Source: an uncultured Bacteroidales bacterium (GTDB taxonomy: Bacteria; Bacteroidota; Bacteroidia; Bacteroidales; Paludibacteraceae). Taken from it: DNA of 31,476 nucleotides. The translations under genes and the position numbers were made by a program. Where the stretch lies: assembly GCA_946184195.1 (NCBI GenBank), contig CAMHEP010000002.1:1-31476 (forward strand), given 5' to 3'. The notes beneath the pieces were generated by a model that saw nothing but the letters and a program-made list of their open reading frames with translations, did not search any database and was not told where the DNA came from. Shown here piece by piece: positions 1 through 7,553 of the stretch (the first letter of the stretch is position 1; the number at the start of each line of letters is the position of its first letter).

Positions 1-1
1 T

Positions 2-700
2 GTGGGCATGCTTTGTGGTAGGAATGCCGATGCGGCAGGCAGTGCGCCATCGCTCATTGAGCGTTGTTATACCGAGGGCACGTGGCGTATCCGTTATACG
101 GGTATCTATGGAGGTTTGGTAGGTTATGGGTATAATATGACGGTGCGCAACTGCTACACGGTTAGTACCATGAGTCTCCAGCAGGACCGTTCGGCGCGTA
201 TAGGGGGTATCTTGGGGTATGTTAATGCTTCCAACGGCAGGGCGGTGACGCTCATCAACTGCCATAGTTATGGTAGCTTGACCGACGACCGTGTCAAGTA
301 TGGGGCTGCAACTACACAGACTCCTTATCTCGGTGCTGTGGCATCGGTGTTCAATGGAACGGCGGTCACGGCTGTCAACTGCTGGTATCTGGCAGGCAGT
401 GCTCCCGAGGCGTTCGCGCAGCATAAGAGTAACACGCAGTCTGCTTCTGCGGCTACGGCTGCACAATTCGCTGACGGAACCGTGGCGACGGCTTTGGGCA
501 CTGCCTTCGCACAGGGAGACCGTTATCCTATACTCGCTCAGCCGCAGCATACTACCGCGTTGGAGGACGTTTTCTCCTTTGTACATGGTACATCGTCACT
601 TCGTACATTGGATAGGCCGATGAAGGTCATCCTTGGCGGTGAGGTCATTATCGTGAGAGAGGGACATGCTTATCGCCTGACCGGTGAAAAAATATTTTAG
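2..700 (+). CDS. GLUG-type beta-helix surface protein, C-terminal part (5' end outside window)
   Basis: The reading frame is open from the window edge, so the N-terminus and any signal peptide are missing. The visible 232 residues hold at least three spaced repeats of the form G-G-[LI]-[VL]-G-Y, about 10 residues, then a V-x-x-N-C-[YH]-[TS] strand (residues about 35-55, 67-92 and 108-127). This is the GLUG-motif pattern of bacterial surface beta-helix proteins. A linker follows, then a C-terminal segment ending GGEVIIVREGHAYRLTGEKIF-like, the same short tag seen in three other secreted proteins here (ends 3341, 7266, 17220). It is probably an exported, cell-surface or secreted protein; ligand unknown. 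The gene ends 36 bp before the FecR gene on the same strand. The GLUG assignment is by eye, and the real protein may be much longer. Confidence 0.75.
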   Translation: MGMLCGRNADAAGSAPSLIERCYTEGTWRIRYTGIYGGLVGYGYNMTVRNCYTVSTMSLQQDRSARIGGILGYVNASNGRAVTLINCHSYGSLTDDRVKYGAATTQTPYLGAVASVFNGTAVTAVNCWYLAGSAPEAFAQHKSNTQSASAATAAQFADGTVATALGTAFAQGDRYPILAQPQHTTALEDVFSFVHGTSSLRTLDRPMKVILGGEVIIVREGHAYRLTGEKIF

Positions 701-736
701 GGATAAGGCGCGCTGAACTGCTATATAAATGAAACA

Positions 737-1723
737 ATGGTAAATACTGCATTATTACATAAGTATTTCCGCGGAGAGGCGACGAGCACGGAGGTCTATG
801 CTATCCGTGCTTGGGTCATGTCCGATGCGGAGCATGCGGCTCTTTTCAAACGTGAGCGCCGGCTGTATGACGCGTTGACGTTGCATGGAGAGCACATGAT
901 TAATTCCAGCGATGGTTATGTGGGTGACCACCGTCCTCTCTCCATGTGGGGAAGGTCCGGTAGGGGCTTTCATCCGTGGAAAGTAAGCCGCGTGGCTGCA
1001 CTGGTCTTGATAGTCATCGGCTTCAGCACCTTGGGCTATGGATGGTGGCTCATCCATCGCGTGAATACGTTACAGGAACAGTGCCGAGTGGAGGTGCCTA
1101 AGGGGCAGCGGACCCATCTGGTCTTGGCTGATGGTACGGATGTGTGGCTCAATAGCGGTTCCACGCTCACTTATCCTGCTTATTTCGGCACCTCGGAACG
1201 ACGTGTTAGACTGGAGGGAGAGGGCTATTTCCAGGTGAGCCGCGATACTAAACGACCTTTCCGTGTCACTCATTATGCCGGCGAGGTAGAGGTGCTCGGT
1301 ACCACGTTCGACCTCATTGTCGACTCAGCCAATGCTACCTATAGCACTTCGCTCATCAAAGGACGTGTACGTGTCACTGCCGGCGACTCGGTAGCACTAA
1401 CCCTGCGTGCCGGTCAGTATGCTACGCTCCGGAGGGGGAAACTGCAGTGTGGTACTATCAACAACTACGACCATTTCGATTGGAGACATGGTTATATCAC
1501 CTTTACCGATATGACCTTCTCACATATCATGCAGAGTTTGGAGCGCGTCTATGGCACACCTATCGTCATCGACTATGCTGCTATTGCTGACGAACGCTAT
1601 ACCGGTAAGTTCCGCTATGAGGATGGACTGGACTATGCGCTCCGTGTCATGCACCACGATATTCCTTTCCGTGTCACGCGTGACGACCGCACCGGAGTAG
1701 TACATATCGAACAATCGGAGTAA
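737..1723 (+). CDS. FecR-family anti-sigma factor (FecR domain plus DUF4974)
   Basis: A 328-aa inner-membrane signalling protein. A short cytoplasmic N-terminal part (1-80) contains the small helical region that binds an ECF sigma factor. One membrane segment follows at about 86-106, then a periplasmic FecR domain (about 118-215: V-P-K-G-x-R then L-A-D-G-T-x-V-W-L-N-S-G-S, later G-E-G-Y-F-x-V and V-L-G-T-x-F). The C-terminus (about 255-326) has the DUF4974/STN-like pattern F-x-x-x-x-[FL]-x-x-I-M-x-x-L-E-R-x-Y. In the family this protein receives a signal from the STN domain of a SusC/TonB-dependent receptor and controls its partner sigma factor. The receptor at 7554 has an STN domain and is the obvious partner. 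No sigma factor gene lies next to it in the window; one may lie upstream of the edge. Confidence 0.93.
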   Translation: MVNTALLHKYFRGEATSTEVYAIRAWVMSDAEHAALFKRERRLYDALTLHGEHMINSSDGYVGDHRPLSMWGRSGRGFHPWKVSRVAALVLIVIGFSTLGYGWWLIHRVNTLQEQCRVEVPKGQRTHLVLADGTDVWLNSGSTLTYPAYFGTSERRVRLEGEGYFQVSRDTKRPFRVTHYAGEVEVLGTTFDLIVDSANATYSTSLIKGRVRVTAGDSVALTLRAGQYATLRRGKLQCGTINNYDHFDWRHGYITFTDMTFSHIMQSLERVYGTPIVIDYAAIADERYTGKFRYEDGLDYALRVMHHDIPFRVTRDDRTGVVHIEQSE

Positions 1724-1741
1724 CGTACTATACCCTTAGTA

Positions 1742-1827
1742 CTTGGTCCTTTGTCACTTTGTCCTTTGAATAAATCCTTCGTACATCGTACATTTGTCCG
1801 TTGTACATTGTATTGTCCTTCGTACAT
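1742..1827 (+). repeat. Short direct repeats (TTTGTC and GTACAT) in the 1854 leader
   Basis: Between the FecR gene and the next CDS there are three near-copies of CTTTGTC/CTTTGAA about 7-9 bp apart (1749-1768) and four copies of GTACAT (starting 1781, 1788, 1803 and 1822), mixed with TTTGTCC, ATTGTCC and two copies of TTCGTACATC. The spacing is irregular. The repeats overlap the predicted promoter of the 1854 gene. Confidence 0.75.
1765..1796 (+). promoter_or_regulatory. Predicted Bacteroidetes-type promoter of the 495-aa module protein
   Basis: TTTG at 1765-1768, a 20-base spacer, then TACATTTG at 1789-1796 match the Bacteroidetes -33 (TTTG) and -7 (TAnnTTTG) elements. Transcription would start near 1803 and leave a leader of about 50 bases before the ATG at 1854. 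Because the area is repetitive, a chance match is possible. Confidence 0.55.
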
Positions 1828-1853
1828 CATTTTAACCCTAAATAATCAACAAC

Positions 1854-3341
1854 ATGAAAAAGCTTTTTCTTCTTCCGCTGCTCTTGGCAGCAAGTAGTGT
1901 GTTCGCTGAAACACGCGTAGAAACATTCACCCCGAGTGACAACGCTGGTACTGCAACCTATGTAACCGAGCCTACCAGTAAGGAATGTGACCAGGCTACA
2001 TGGACTGTCTTCACAGGCGGTATCCGCAATGATGTAGGTAATTTTGGCTCCTATGCAGCCGTCATTCGTGCCAAGAAAGCCGCCGAAACAGACTATGGCT
2101 ACCTGCTCAGTAGCACCATCGAAGGCGGTATTGACAGCCTTTGGTTCCAGTGGAATAGTAACGGTAACGAGTCAGCCGGTTGGTGGAATATCAAAATTTA
2201 TATCAATGATGTCCTCATCGATAGTATCTACGAGCAGGGTATTGCTAAGATTGCTGCCGGTGGACCTTTCAAAGAATACCACAAGGGAAACCTCGGTATA
2301 CACGGCGATTTTACCATCAAGTTAGTGAACGAGAGCCCTTATACCGGTTCATCTAACTTCCTGCGCTTTGTCTTGGACAACCTTAGCTGGACGACCAACC
2401 CTGTGGCAGGTGAGAAAGCGACTCCCGATATGGCTTTCGATGCAGAGAGTCTTATTAAGATGGTGGACGCTGAGGCTTTCATCAATACCTTTACTACTTC
2501 CTCGGACGGTGCTGTTTCGTACGAGAGTTCTGTGCCCGAGGTGGCTACTATCAATCAGGATGGCGAAGTCACTATCGTCGGCGTGGGTTCTACCATCATC
2601 ACGGCTTCTGTCGCTGAGTCCGAGACCTATAAGCCTGCTTCCGAATCTTATACCCTCCGCGTTGTGCCTCTCAACTTCCATCTTGAGACTTTCAATAACG
2701 CACAAAACGTTGATATCACGACTAATAACACTTATCTCACTACTCCTACTGAGTCTTTCGAACCATCAGCAGCAACGGGTATCAAGTGGACAACACTCCT
2801 CGGCTCTGTCCGTACGGCTTTAGGTGGATCAAGCACTGAGAATTTCTCGGTTGTCGTGCGCGCTAAGAAAACCGCTGAAACGGACTATGGCTACCTGCTC
2901 AGTTCCACTATCCACGGTGGTATAGATAGTCTGGCTTTCGATTGGAATAGTAATGGTACCGAGGCTTCCAGAACCAATCCGTGGAATATCAGAATCTATA
3001 TCAATGATGTCGAGGTAGGTGCTATCACTGATGTTTGTCAAGCAATGCAACCTCTCGGGAGCGAGTTCCGTTATTCGTTGGGTAACCTCAAGGTCGATGG
3101 TGATTTCACCATTAAGATTGTGAATATGAATGTGCCCGATGATGGTAAGAGCAACCAATACCGTTGGGTAGTAGATAATATCGAGTGGTATAGCTACGAG
3201 GCTCCCGATGACCCACACACACCTACCGATTTGGACGGGGCTGTGGCTCCCGCTACTGAGGTGCGCAAACAGCTCATCAACGGCGAACTCATCATCATCC
3301 GAGATGGTGTCCGCTACGATGCTACTGGACGTGCTCTCTAA
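1854..3341 (+). CDS. Secreted two-module protein with central Ig-like (Big_2) domain and C-terminal tag
   Basis: A 495-aa exported protein of unknown function. It has a clear signal peptide (MKKLFLLPLLLAASSVFA, cleavage near 18/19). Two homologous beta-rich modules of about 165 residues (about 20-183 and 275-450) share T-D-Y-G-Y-L-L-S-S-T-I-x-G-G-I-D-S-L-x-F-x-W-N-S-N-G and a later W-N-I-[KR]-I-Y-I-N-D. A Big_2-like domain (about 187-272, with A-T-I-N-x-D-G-E-V-T and G-S-T-I-I-T-A) separates them. The last 25 residues carry the G-E-L-I-I-I-R-D-G-V-R-Y tag shared with three other proteins here. No catalytic motif is visible, so binding or structural roles fit best. The larger neighbour at 3511 carries related modules. 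It has its own predicted promoter and sits between the FecR gene and the SusC/D genes. Confidence 0.85.
   Translation: MKKLFLLPLLLAASSVFAETRVETFTPSDNAGTATYVTEPTSKECDQATWTVFTGGIRNDVGNFGSYAAVIRAKKAAETDYGYLLSSTIEGGIDSLWFQWNSNGNESAGWWNIKIYINDVLIDSIYEQGIAKIAAGGPFKEYHKGNLGIHGDFTIKLVNESPYTGSSNFLRFVLDNLSWTTNPVAGEKATPDMAFDAESLIKMVDAEAFINTFTTSSDGAVSYESSVPEVATINQDGEVTIVGVGSTIITASVAESETYKPASESYTLRVVPLNFHLETFNNAQNVDITTNNTYLTTPTESFEPSAATGIKWTTLLGSVRTALGGSSTENFSVVVRAKKTAETDYGYLLSSTIHGGIDSLAFDWNSNGTEASRTNPWNIRIYINDVEVGAITDVCQAMQPLGSEFRYSLGNLKVDGDFTIKIVNMNVPDDGKSNQYRWVVDNIEWYSYEAPDDPHTPTDLDGAVAPATEVRKQLINGELIIIRDGVRYDATGRAL
2091..2903 (+). repeat. Internal duplication of a beta-sandwich module within the 495-aa gene
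   Basis: The two modules are homologous at the DNA level. Bases 2091-2111 and 2883-2903 are identical over 21 bases, and similarity continues on both sides. The offset is 792 bases (264 codons), so the duplication keeps the frame. It covers roughly 1911-2400 against 2680-3205. Confidence 0.8.
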
Positions 3342-3362
3342 TTGTGCTCTAAACACTCTTCA

Positions 3363-3409
3363 CTATGTTGGGACAACCACGGCTTATACCCGTCTAAGTC
3401 CTAACATAG
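3363..3409 (+). repeat. Inverted copy of the 11-bp unit, able to form a stem with the tandem array
   Basis: CTATGTTGGGAC at 3363-3374 is complementary to GTCCTAACATAG at 3398-3409 apart from one position, which would be a G-U pair in RNA. The loop would be 23 bases. The upstream arm could equally pair with the next two units. No run of T follows, so this does not look like a simple terminator. Confidence 0.6.
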
Positions 3410-3474
3410 TCCTAACATAGTCCTAACATAATCCTAACATACTCGGGACATCGTCGGGACATAATCAGGACGTA
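3398..3474 (+). repeat. Array of seven 11-bp tandem repeats upstream of the 1251-aa gene
   Basis: Starting at 3398 the sequence runs in exact 11-base steps: GTCCTAACATA three times, ATCCTAACATA, then diverged units CTCGGGACATC, GTCGGGACATA and ATCAGGACGTA. The first four units are nearly identical and the last three decay. The array ends 36 bases before the ATG at 3511. An 11-bp period is close to one DNA helical turn. Nothing here resembles CRISPR spacers. Confidence 0.85.
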
Positions 3475-3510
3475 AAAAACGCGTTGACATAAACTTTAAA
3501 ATCTAAGAAT

Positions 3511-6500
3511 ATGAAAAAATTATCATTATTTATCCTCACCTGCCTCCTGTCCATCACATGGACCTGGGCAGATACCAGTGTGACAGAAAAATTTTCAACA
3601 GTTGTTCAAACTGGAAGTTCCGGTGCTACTGGATCAAATTGGACAGGTGATGTTTGCAATTGGGAAACAAAATTCGCTCGCCGAGGTCCTAATGATAAAG
3701 TAAAAGACAACAGTCAGTTTACATGGCTGACTTTAAATGGGACAACACGTGGTTATATCATAACAACTAATTTGGAAGGTGGAATCAAAGATGTAGCGTT
3801 TAACTATGCTCAATTTGGAGCAGAAGCCGGTAAATTGTTGAGATGGCAAGTTTCTACCATAGGAACAAGTACTACTTCTGATGTTATTGAGCGAGATGGT
3901 GATGAAGGAGAAAATAAATCAACTTCAAATGGAATAGCATATTCACACACATTTGCGTGCAAGTCAAATGCACAATTGGAAATATTAAATATGTCTGTAT
4001 TGGACGATGGTAATCAACCAACAAGTAATGCGCGTTTGCTCGTAGGTAACGTTACTATCACTCCTTATCTTCTTTATCGAAACAAGGTCGTCACAATCGG
4101 TTCTAAGCAACAAGGCTATTACAATGCTGAACTCATTAACAACATAGGTAGTGAAGGAACTGTTTCTTACTTGTCTTCTGATGAAAATGTGGCAAGGGTT
4201 AACTCCGAGACAGGTGTTATTACTCCTGTAGCCGCCGGTACGACCACAATTACTGCTACTTGGAGCGAAGGCGCAAGTACAACCTATACCCTTCATGTCG
4301 TAAATGGTGTTTTTGTGGAGAATTTTAGTAAAGTGCAACAAACTTCAGCTGCAAATGAAGAAACTTGGGACGGAGATTTATTTGAGTGGACTGCAGTTAA
4401 ATGTCGTCGCGCTATCAATGACACAATTGGATTAAATCCGCGTCAACAAGGCACATGGTTAGCGAATAAGGATGGAGCATCTTCGTTAACTTCAGCCGAT
4501 TCAATTGAAGGTGGTGTAAAGCATCTGAAATTTCATTGGAAAGAATGGTCTGTAGATGCGACCACCACTAAAATAGCCATCACGTATGGCGGTGAAGAAA
4601 AAACAGCTGCAATAAATGTTCAAGGAGCAACAGTGTCGCTAACCAGTCCGACATACGATGAAGAGATAGGTGGCGCATCCAATGCTGTATTAAAGTTAGA
4701 GAATGCTTCTTTCTTGACAAGTTCGAGTGAGGCAACCAATAATCGAGTTGTGATTGAAAATATCCAAATCACCCCCTACCTCCTCTACACCACCAAAGCA
4801 CTCACAGTGGATACACGTTTAGTTGCAACTCCATACCAACTCTTCAACGGCTCACTCATCAATAACACTTCCGATGGCACCATTGTTTACTCCATCAGCC
4901 CTACCGATGCAGGTGCCTCTATCAATCCCGCAAACGGCGAAGTGACCATTACCGATGAGACAGAGGGCGACTTCACCGTCACCGCAACTTGGGGCGCAGT
5001 ATCAACTACATACACTTTAACCGTTATGTCTCGTACTGCCACTACCGCATCCTATGCCGAAGCAACGAAACGTGTCGGACTGGATGCGTCGCCTATTGAC
5101 AATCCGCTCACTTATACAGATGGCTATGATGGAACCATCACCTATACCAGCAGCAACACCGCCGTCGCTACGGTCAATGCGGCGGGTACCGTCGCCCTCG
5201 CCGGGGGCGTCGGACAAACCACTATCACCGCTACCCTCCCGCAAACGGCTGACTTCAAAGCTGCTTCCGCTTCCTACACTCTCTATGTTCGCGACAACAG
5301 TGCTCGTAAAGAAGCATTTAATGGACTCGATCAGTCAGGTGTCGTAGGCACGACATTAACGGATCTTAATGCTGGCGATTTGTTCACTTGGCAGGCACAA
5401 TATCAGGTACGTCGTGGATCGAACGATACGATTTGGAATGCATCAACCAAAGGTATTTCTATTGGTATTCAAAATAATCTTTCCACATCCAGTATCTTGC
5501 AATCTAAAGAACCGGTAGAAGGTGGTATTAAAAATATCTCCTTCTATTGGAAACAATGGGCAGGAGAACCTGAAGGCAATACCCTCCGTATGGCGGTTTA
5601 TGCAGGTAACGAGCTAAAGGCCTTCATGGAAGGTGCTCGTGACCCATACTCGGGGAGCGATAATTGGAGACATGAAAAATTCCTTTTGGGTGGCAATGAT
5701 GTGATGCGCTCTAATCAGCAGTTGGTTATTAAGAACGAGACATATAGCGGTGAGTCATTCGCTACAGGAACGCTCTCTACCTCTGCTTCCCGTATTATTA
5801 TGGATACCATTTACATCACCCCCTATCTGCTGTACACCGACAAGACAGAGAAGACGGCTATAGTCGGTGGTGCGTACACTAATAACGCGCTGATTAACAA
5901 CACCGCGGGCGAAACGGGTACGCTTTCCTATTCCTCAAGCAATGAATCTGTTGCAACGGTCAGTGGTAGCGGTCAAGTGACGGGAGTGGCAGAAGGATAT
6001 GCCGTCATTACCGCTAAATTCGCTTGGTCAGAAAGTGAATATGTCACAACATCCTATCCTATCTATGTCGCTCCGGCATCCAATTGCGAGACTTTTAATA
6101 CCGCTTTCACTAATAACTACTATGCTACCAATAACAACGTGGAGGGTGATGTTACCACTTGGAGCACTGTATTAGGTGGTATTAACACGAATGAAAACGT
6201 GGAGCCGTATGCTGCTTTCTTCCGCGCAAAACGTGATAGCGAGGAAAATTTTGGCTCTATCACAAGTGGCACAATCAATGGCGGTATATCTCAACTTTCG
6301 TTCTATTGGAACATTGCTGTGGCAGAAGAAACTGATGTGAACAAATGGGATATACGTGTATTTATCAATGATCGCGAAGTGAAACAACTTACCAATGAAA
6401 CAGGTCATGAATTAGACGGCATAACTGGTCATCAGGCCCCAATGACCAAGTGTACCATCACAGATATCGATGAACCGGGTAATTTCGTCATTCGCTTTGA

Positions 6501-7266
6501 GAATCGAACAACAATGACCGATTCCTATACTTCTGGAAATAAGGGACGTTTCGTCATCGATAATGTCTTCTGGGAAAGTTATGCTGCACCGATTATCCTT
6601 GATGAAACAGCCGATAACACTGCTCTCATTCGCCGCAATTCCGGTGCTACGACGGATGTCAACACCAACCGCTCTCTTGTTGCTAACGTTTGGAATACTC
6701 TATGTATGCCGTTTGCGCTCAGTAAGTCCGCTGACCTTGACCATGCCGAGGTGCAGGAACTGAGTGCTTGCACGGCCGACGGGGATGCCTTGACTGTATC
6801 CTTCACCGCAGTAACCTCTGATGCACTCGTTGCTGGTAAACCCTACCTCGTGAAGCCGACCTCCAATATCCCGCTGACAGGATTTACCGACAAACAGATT
6901 ACCATTATACCTCAAGCCGTTAATGTAGGCGTCATCACCTTCCAAGGTATCTTCAGCCCAACTACCCTAACAGGCGGAGACATGAATACCCTCTTTGTTG
7001 GCACTCCCAATGCTGCGGGCAATAACCTCTTCTATCCCTCTACTAATTCGCAGCTTAAGGGTATGCGTGCATACTTCAAGATTAACACAGGTTCAGGTGC
7101 TCCCCTGTTCCGCACGGCTCGTTTCGTCGTGGAAGAGAAGAAACTGCCCACCGCTGTGGACGATGCCCGCGGACAAGAGGTGACAGTAGAGAAACTCATC
7201 GAGGACGGACACGTCATCATCATTCGTGACGGTAAACGCTATAACGTCCTCGGTGCGCAGGAGTAA
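3511..7266 (+). CDS. Large secreted multi-module protein with Ig-like (Big_2) repeats and C-terminal tag
   Basis: A 1251-aa exported protein of unknown function with a signal peptide (cleavage after about residue 20, ...TWTWA). Four beta-rich modules start near residues 22, 266, 600 and 858. The first three end in the motif I-T-P-Y-L-L-Y; the fourth resembles the modules of the 1854 protein (N-G-G-I-x-x-L-x-F-Y-W-N, then W-D-I-R-V-F-I-N-D). Big_2-like domains with V-A-T-V-x-x-x-G and T-I-T-A strands separate them (about 190-265, 432-510, 510-595, 775-857). Residues about 1030-1200 hold a domain with W-N-T-L-C-M-P-F, a pattern common in secreted Bacteroidales proteins, and the end carries the H-V-I-I-I-R-D-G-K-R-Y tag. 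No enzyme motif is visible; a surface adhesin or glycan-binding role is possible. The first third is visibly more AT-rich than the rest. Confidence 0.85.
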   Translation: MKKLSLFILTCLLSITWTWADTSVTEKFSTVVQTGSSGATGSNWTGDVCNWETKFARRGPNDKVKDNSQFTWLTLNGTTRGYIITTNLEGGIKDVAFNYAQFGAEAGKLLRWQVSTIGTSTTSDVIERDGDEGENKSTSNGIAYSHTFACKSNAQLEILNMSVLDDGNQPTSNARLLVGNVTITPYLLYRNKVVTIGSKQQGYYNAELINNIGSEGTVSYLSSDENVARVNSETGVITPVAAGTTTITATWSEGASTTYTLHVVNGVFVENFSKVQQTSAANEETWDGDLFEWTAVKCRRAINDTIGLNPRQQGTWLANKDGASSLTSADSIEGGVKHLKFHWKEWSVDATTTKIAITYGGEEKTAAINVQGATVSLTSPTYDEEIGGASNAVLKLENASFLTSSSEATNNRVVIENIQITPYLLYTTKALTVDTRLVATPYQLFNGSLINNTSDGTIVYSISPTDAGASINPANGEVTITDETEGDFTVTATWGAVSTTYTLTVMSRTATTASYAEATKRVGLDASPIDNPLTYTDGYDGTITYTSSNTAVATVNAAGTVALAGGVGQTTITATLPQTADFKAASASYTLYVRDNSARKEAFNGLDQSGVVGTTLTDLNAGDLFTWQAQYQVRRGSNDTIWNASTKGISIGIQNNLSTSSILQSKEPVEGGIKNISFYWKQWAGEPEGNTLRMAVYAGNELKAFMEGARDPYSGSDNWRHEKFLLGGNDVMRSNQQLVIKNETYSGESFATGTLSTSASRIIMDTIYITPYLLYTDKTEKTAIVGGAYTNNALINNTAGETGTLSYSSSNESVATVSGSGQVTGVAEGYAVITAKFAWSESEYVTTSYPIYVAPASNCETFNTAFTNNYYATNNNVEGDVTTWSTVLGGINTNENVEPYAAFFRAKRDSEENFGSITSGTINGGISQLSFYWNIAVAEETDVNKWDIRVFINDREVKQLTNETGHELDGITGHQAPMTKCTITDIDEPGNFVIRFENRTTMTDSYTSGNKGRFVIDNVFWESYAAPIILDETADNTALIRRNSGATTDVNTNRSLVANVWNTLCMPFALSKSADLDHAEVQELSACTADGDALTVSFTAVTSDALVAGKPYLVKPTSNIPLTGFTDKQITIIPQAVNVGVITFQGIFSPTTLTGGDMNTLFVGTPNAAGNNLFYPSTNSQLKGMRAYFKINTGSGAPLFRTARFVVEEKKLPTAVDDARGQEVTVEKLIEDGHVIIIRDGKRYNVLGAQE

Positions 7267-7274
7267 GTACCAAT

Positions 7275-7309
7275 CCCCTCCTCCCCTCTCTACCGGAGAG
7301 GGGCAGGGG
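7275..7309 (+). repeat. CT/GA-rich hairpin (intergenic repeat or terminator-like)
   Basis: CCCCTCTC (7283-7290), a 5-base loop, and GAGAGGGG (7296-7303) form a perfect 8-bp stem. An outer CCCCT (7275-7279) can pair with AGGGG (7305-7309). It starts 8 bases after the stop of the 1251-aa gene. Similar CCCCTCTC...GAGAGGGG elements recur between genes in many Bacteroidetes genomes (from memory). It may slow or end transcription and so set the surface-protein genes apart from the SusC/D operon; it lacks the T-run of a classical terminator. Confidence 0.6.
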
Positions 7310-7358
7310 AGAGGCTCTACTCACCATTAATAACTAACGATTAAACAATCATACAACC

Positions 7359-7532
7359 ATGAGAAAAGCATATATTCAACCTTCAGTAAACGTAATGGGA
7401 TTGCACCTAACTACGTTCCTCTGTGCCAGCGGTAGTATCCCCGTAGGAGCTCATAGTGTCAATATTTCCGGTGGTAGTGGAAACATCATCATCGGCGGCT
7501 ATGAACCTAGTGACGCAAACACCGGACTATAA
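7359..7532 (+). CDS. Small Bacteroidales peptide of the M-[KR]-K-x-Y-x-x-P type, 57 aa
   Basis: ATG at 7359 opens a 57-codon frame ending TAA at 7530-7532. The product begins MRKAYIQPSVNVMGLHL, continues with a short hydrophobic stretch and L-C-A-S-G-S, and ends with a Gly/Ser/Asn-rich tail (SGGSGNIIIGGYEP). Small proteins with this start (basic residue, Tyr, x-x-Pro, then V/I-rich strand and a Leu-Cys or Leu-Ala-x-Ser/Gly segment) are frequent and uncharacterised in Bacteroidales (from memory). The gene lies between the hairpin at 7283 and the SusC gene, whose ATG follows 21 bases after the stop, so it is probably co-transcribed with SusC. The Cys is not in a lipobox. Function unknown. Confidence 0.65.
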   Translation: MRKAYIQPSVNVMGLHLTTFLCASGSIPVGAHSVNISGGSGNIIIGGYEPSDANTGL

Positions 7533-7553
7533 CCCATCAATACAACAACAGCC

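Noticed and set aside
3398..3474. CRISPR array
   Set aside because: Units are 11 bp with no spacers, and no cas genes are present.
3484..3510. E. coli-like sigma-70 promoter (TTGACA, 17 bases, GAATAT) before the 3511 gene
   Set aside because: Bacteroidetes use a different consensus, and this -10 would overlap the start codon, leaving no leader.
7283..7303. Classical rho-independent terminator
   Set aside because: The stem is good, but the following bases are CAGGGGAGAGG rather than a T-run, so I list it as a repeat or hairpin only.
7359..7532. Lipoprotein reading of the 57-aa peptide (Cys22)
   Set aside because: The sequence around the Cys (T-T-F-L-C-A-S) has no small residue just before it and there is no typical signal peptide, so it is not a lipobox.
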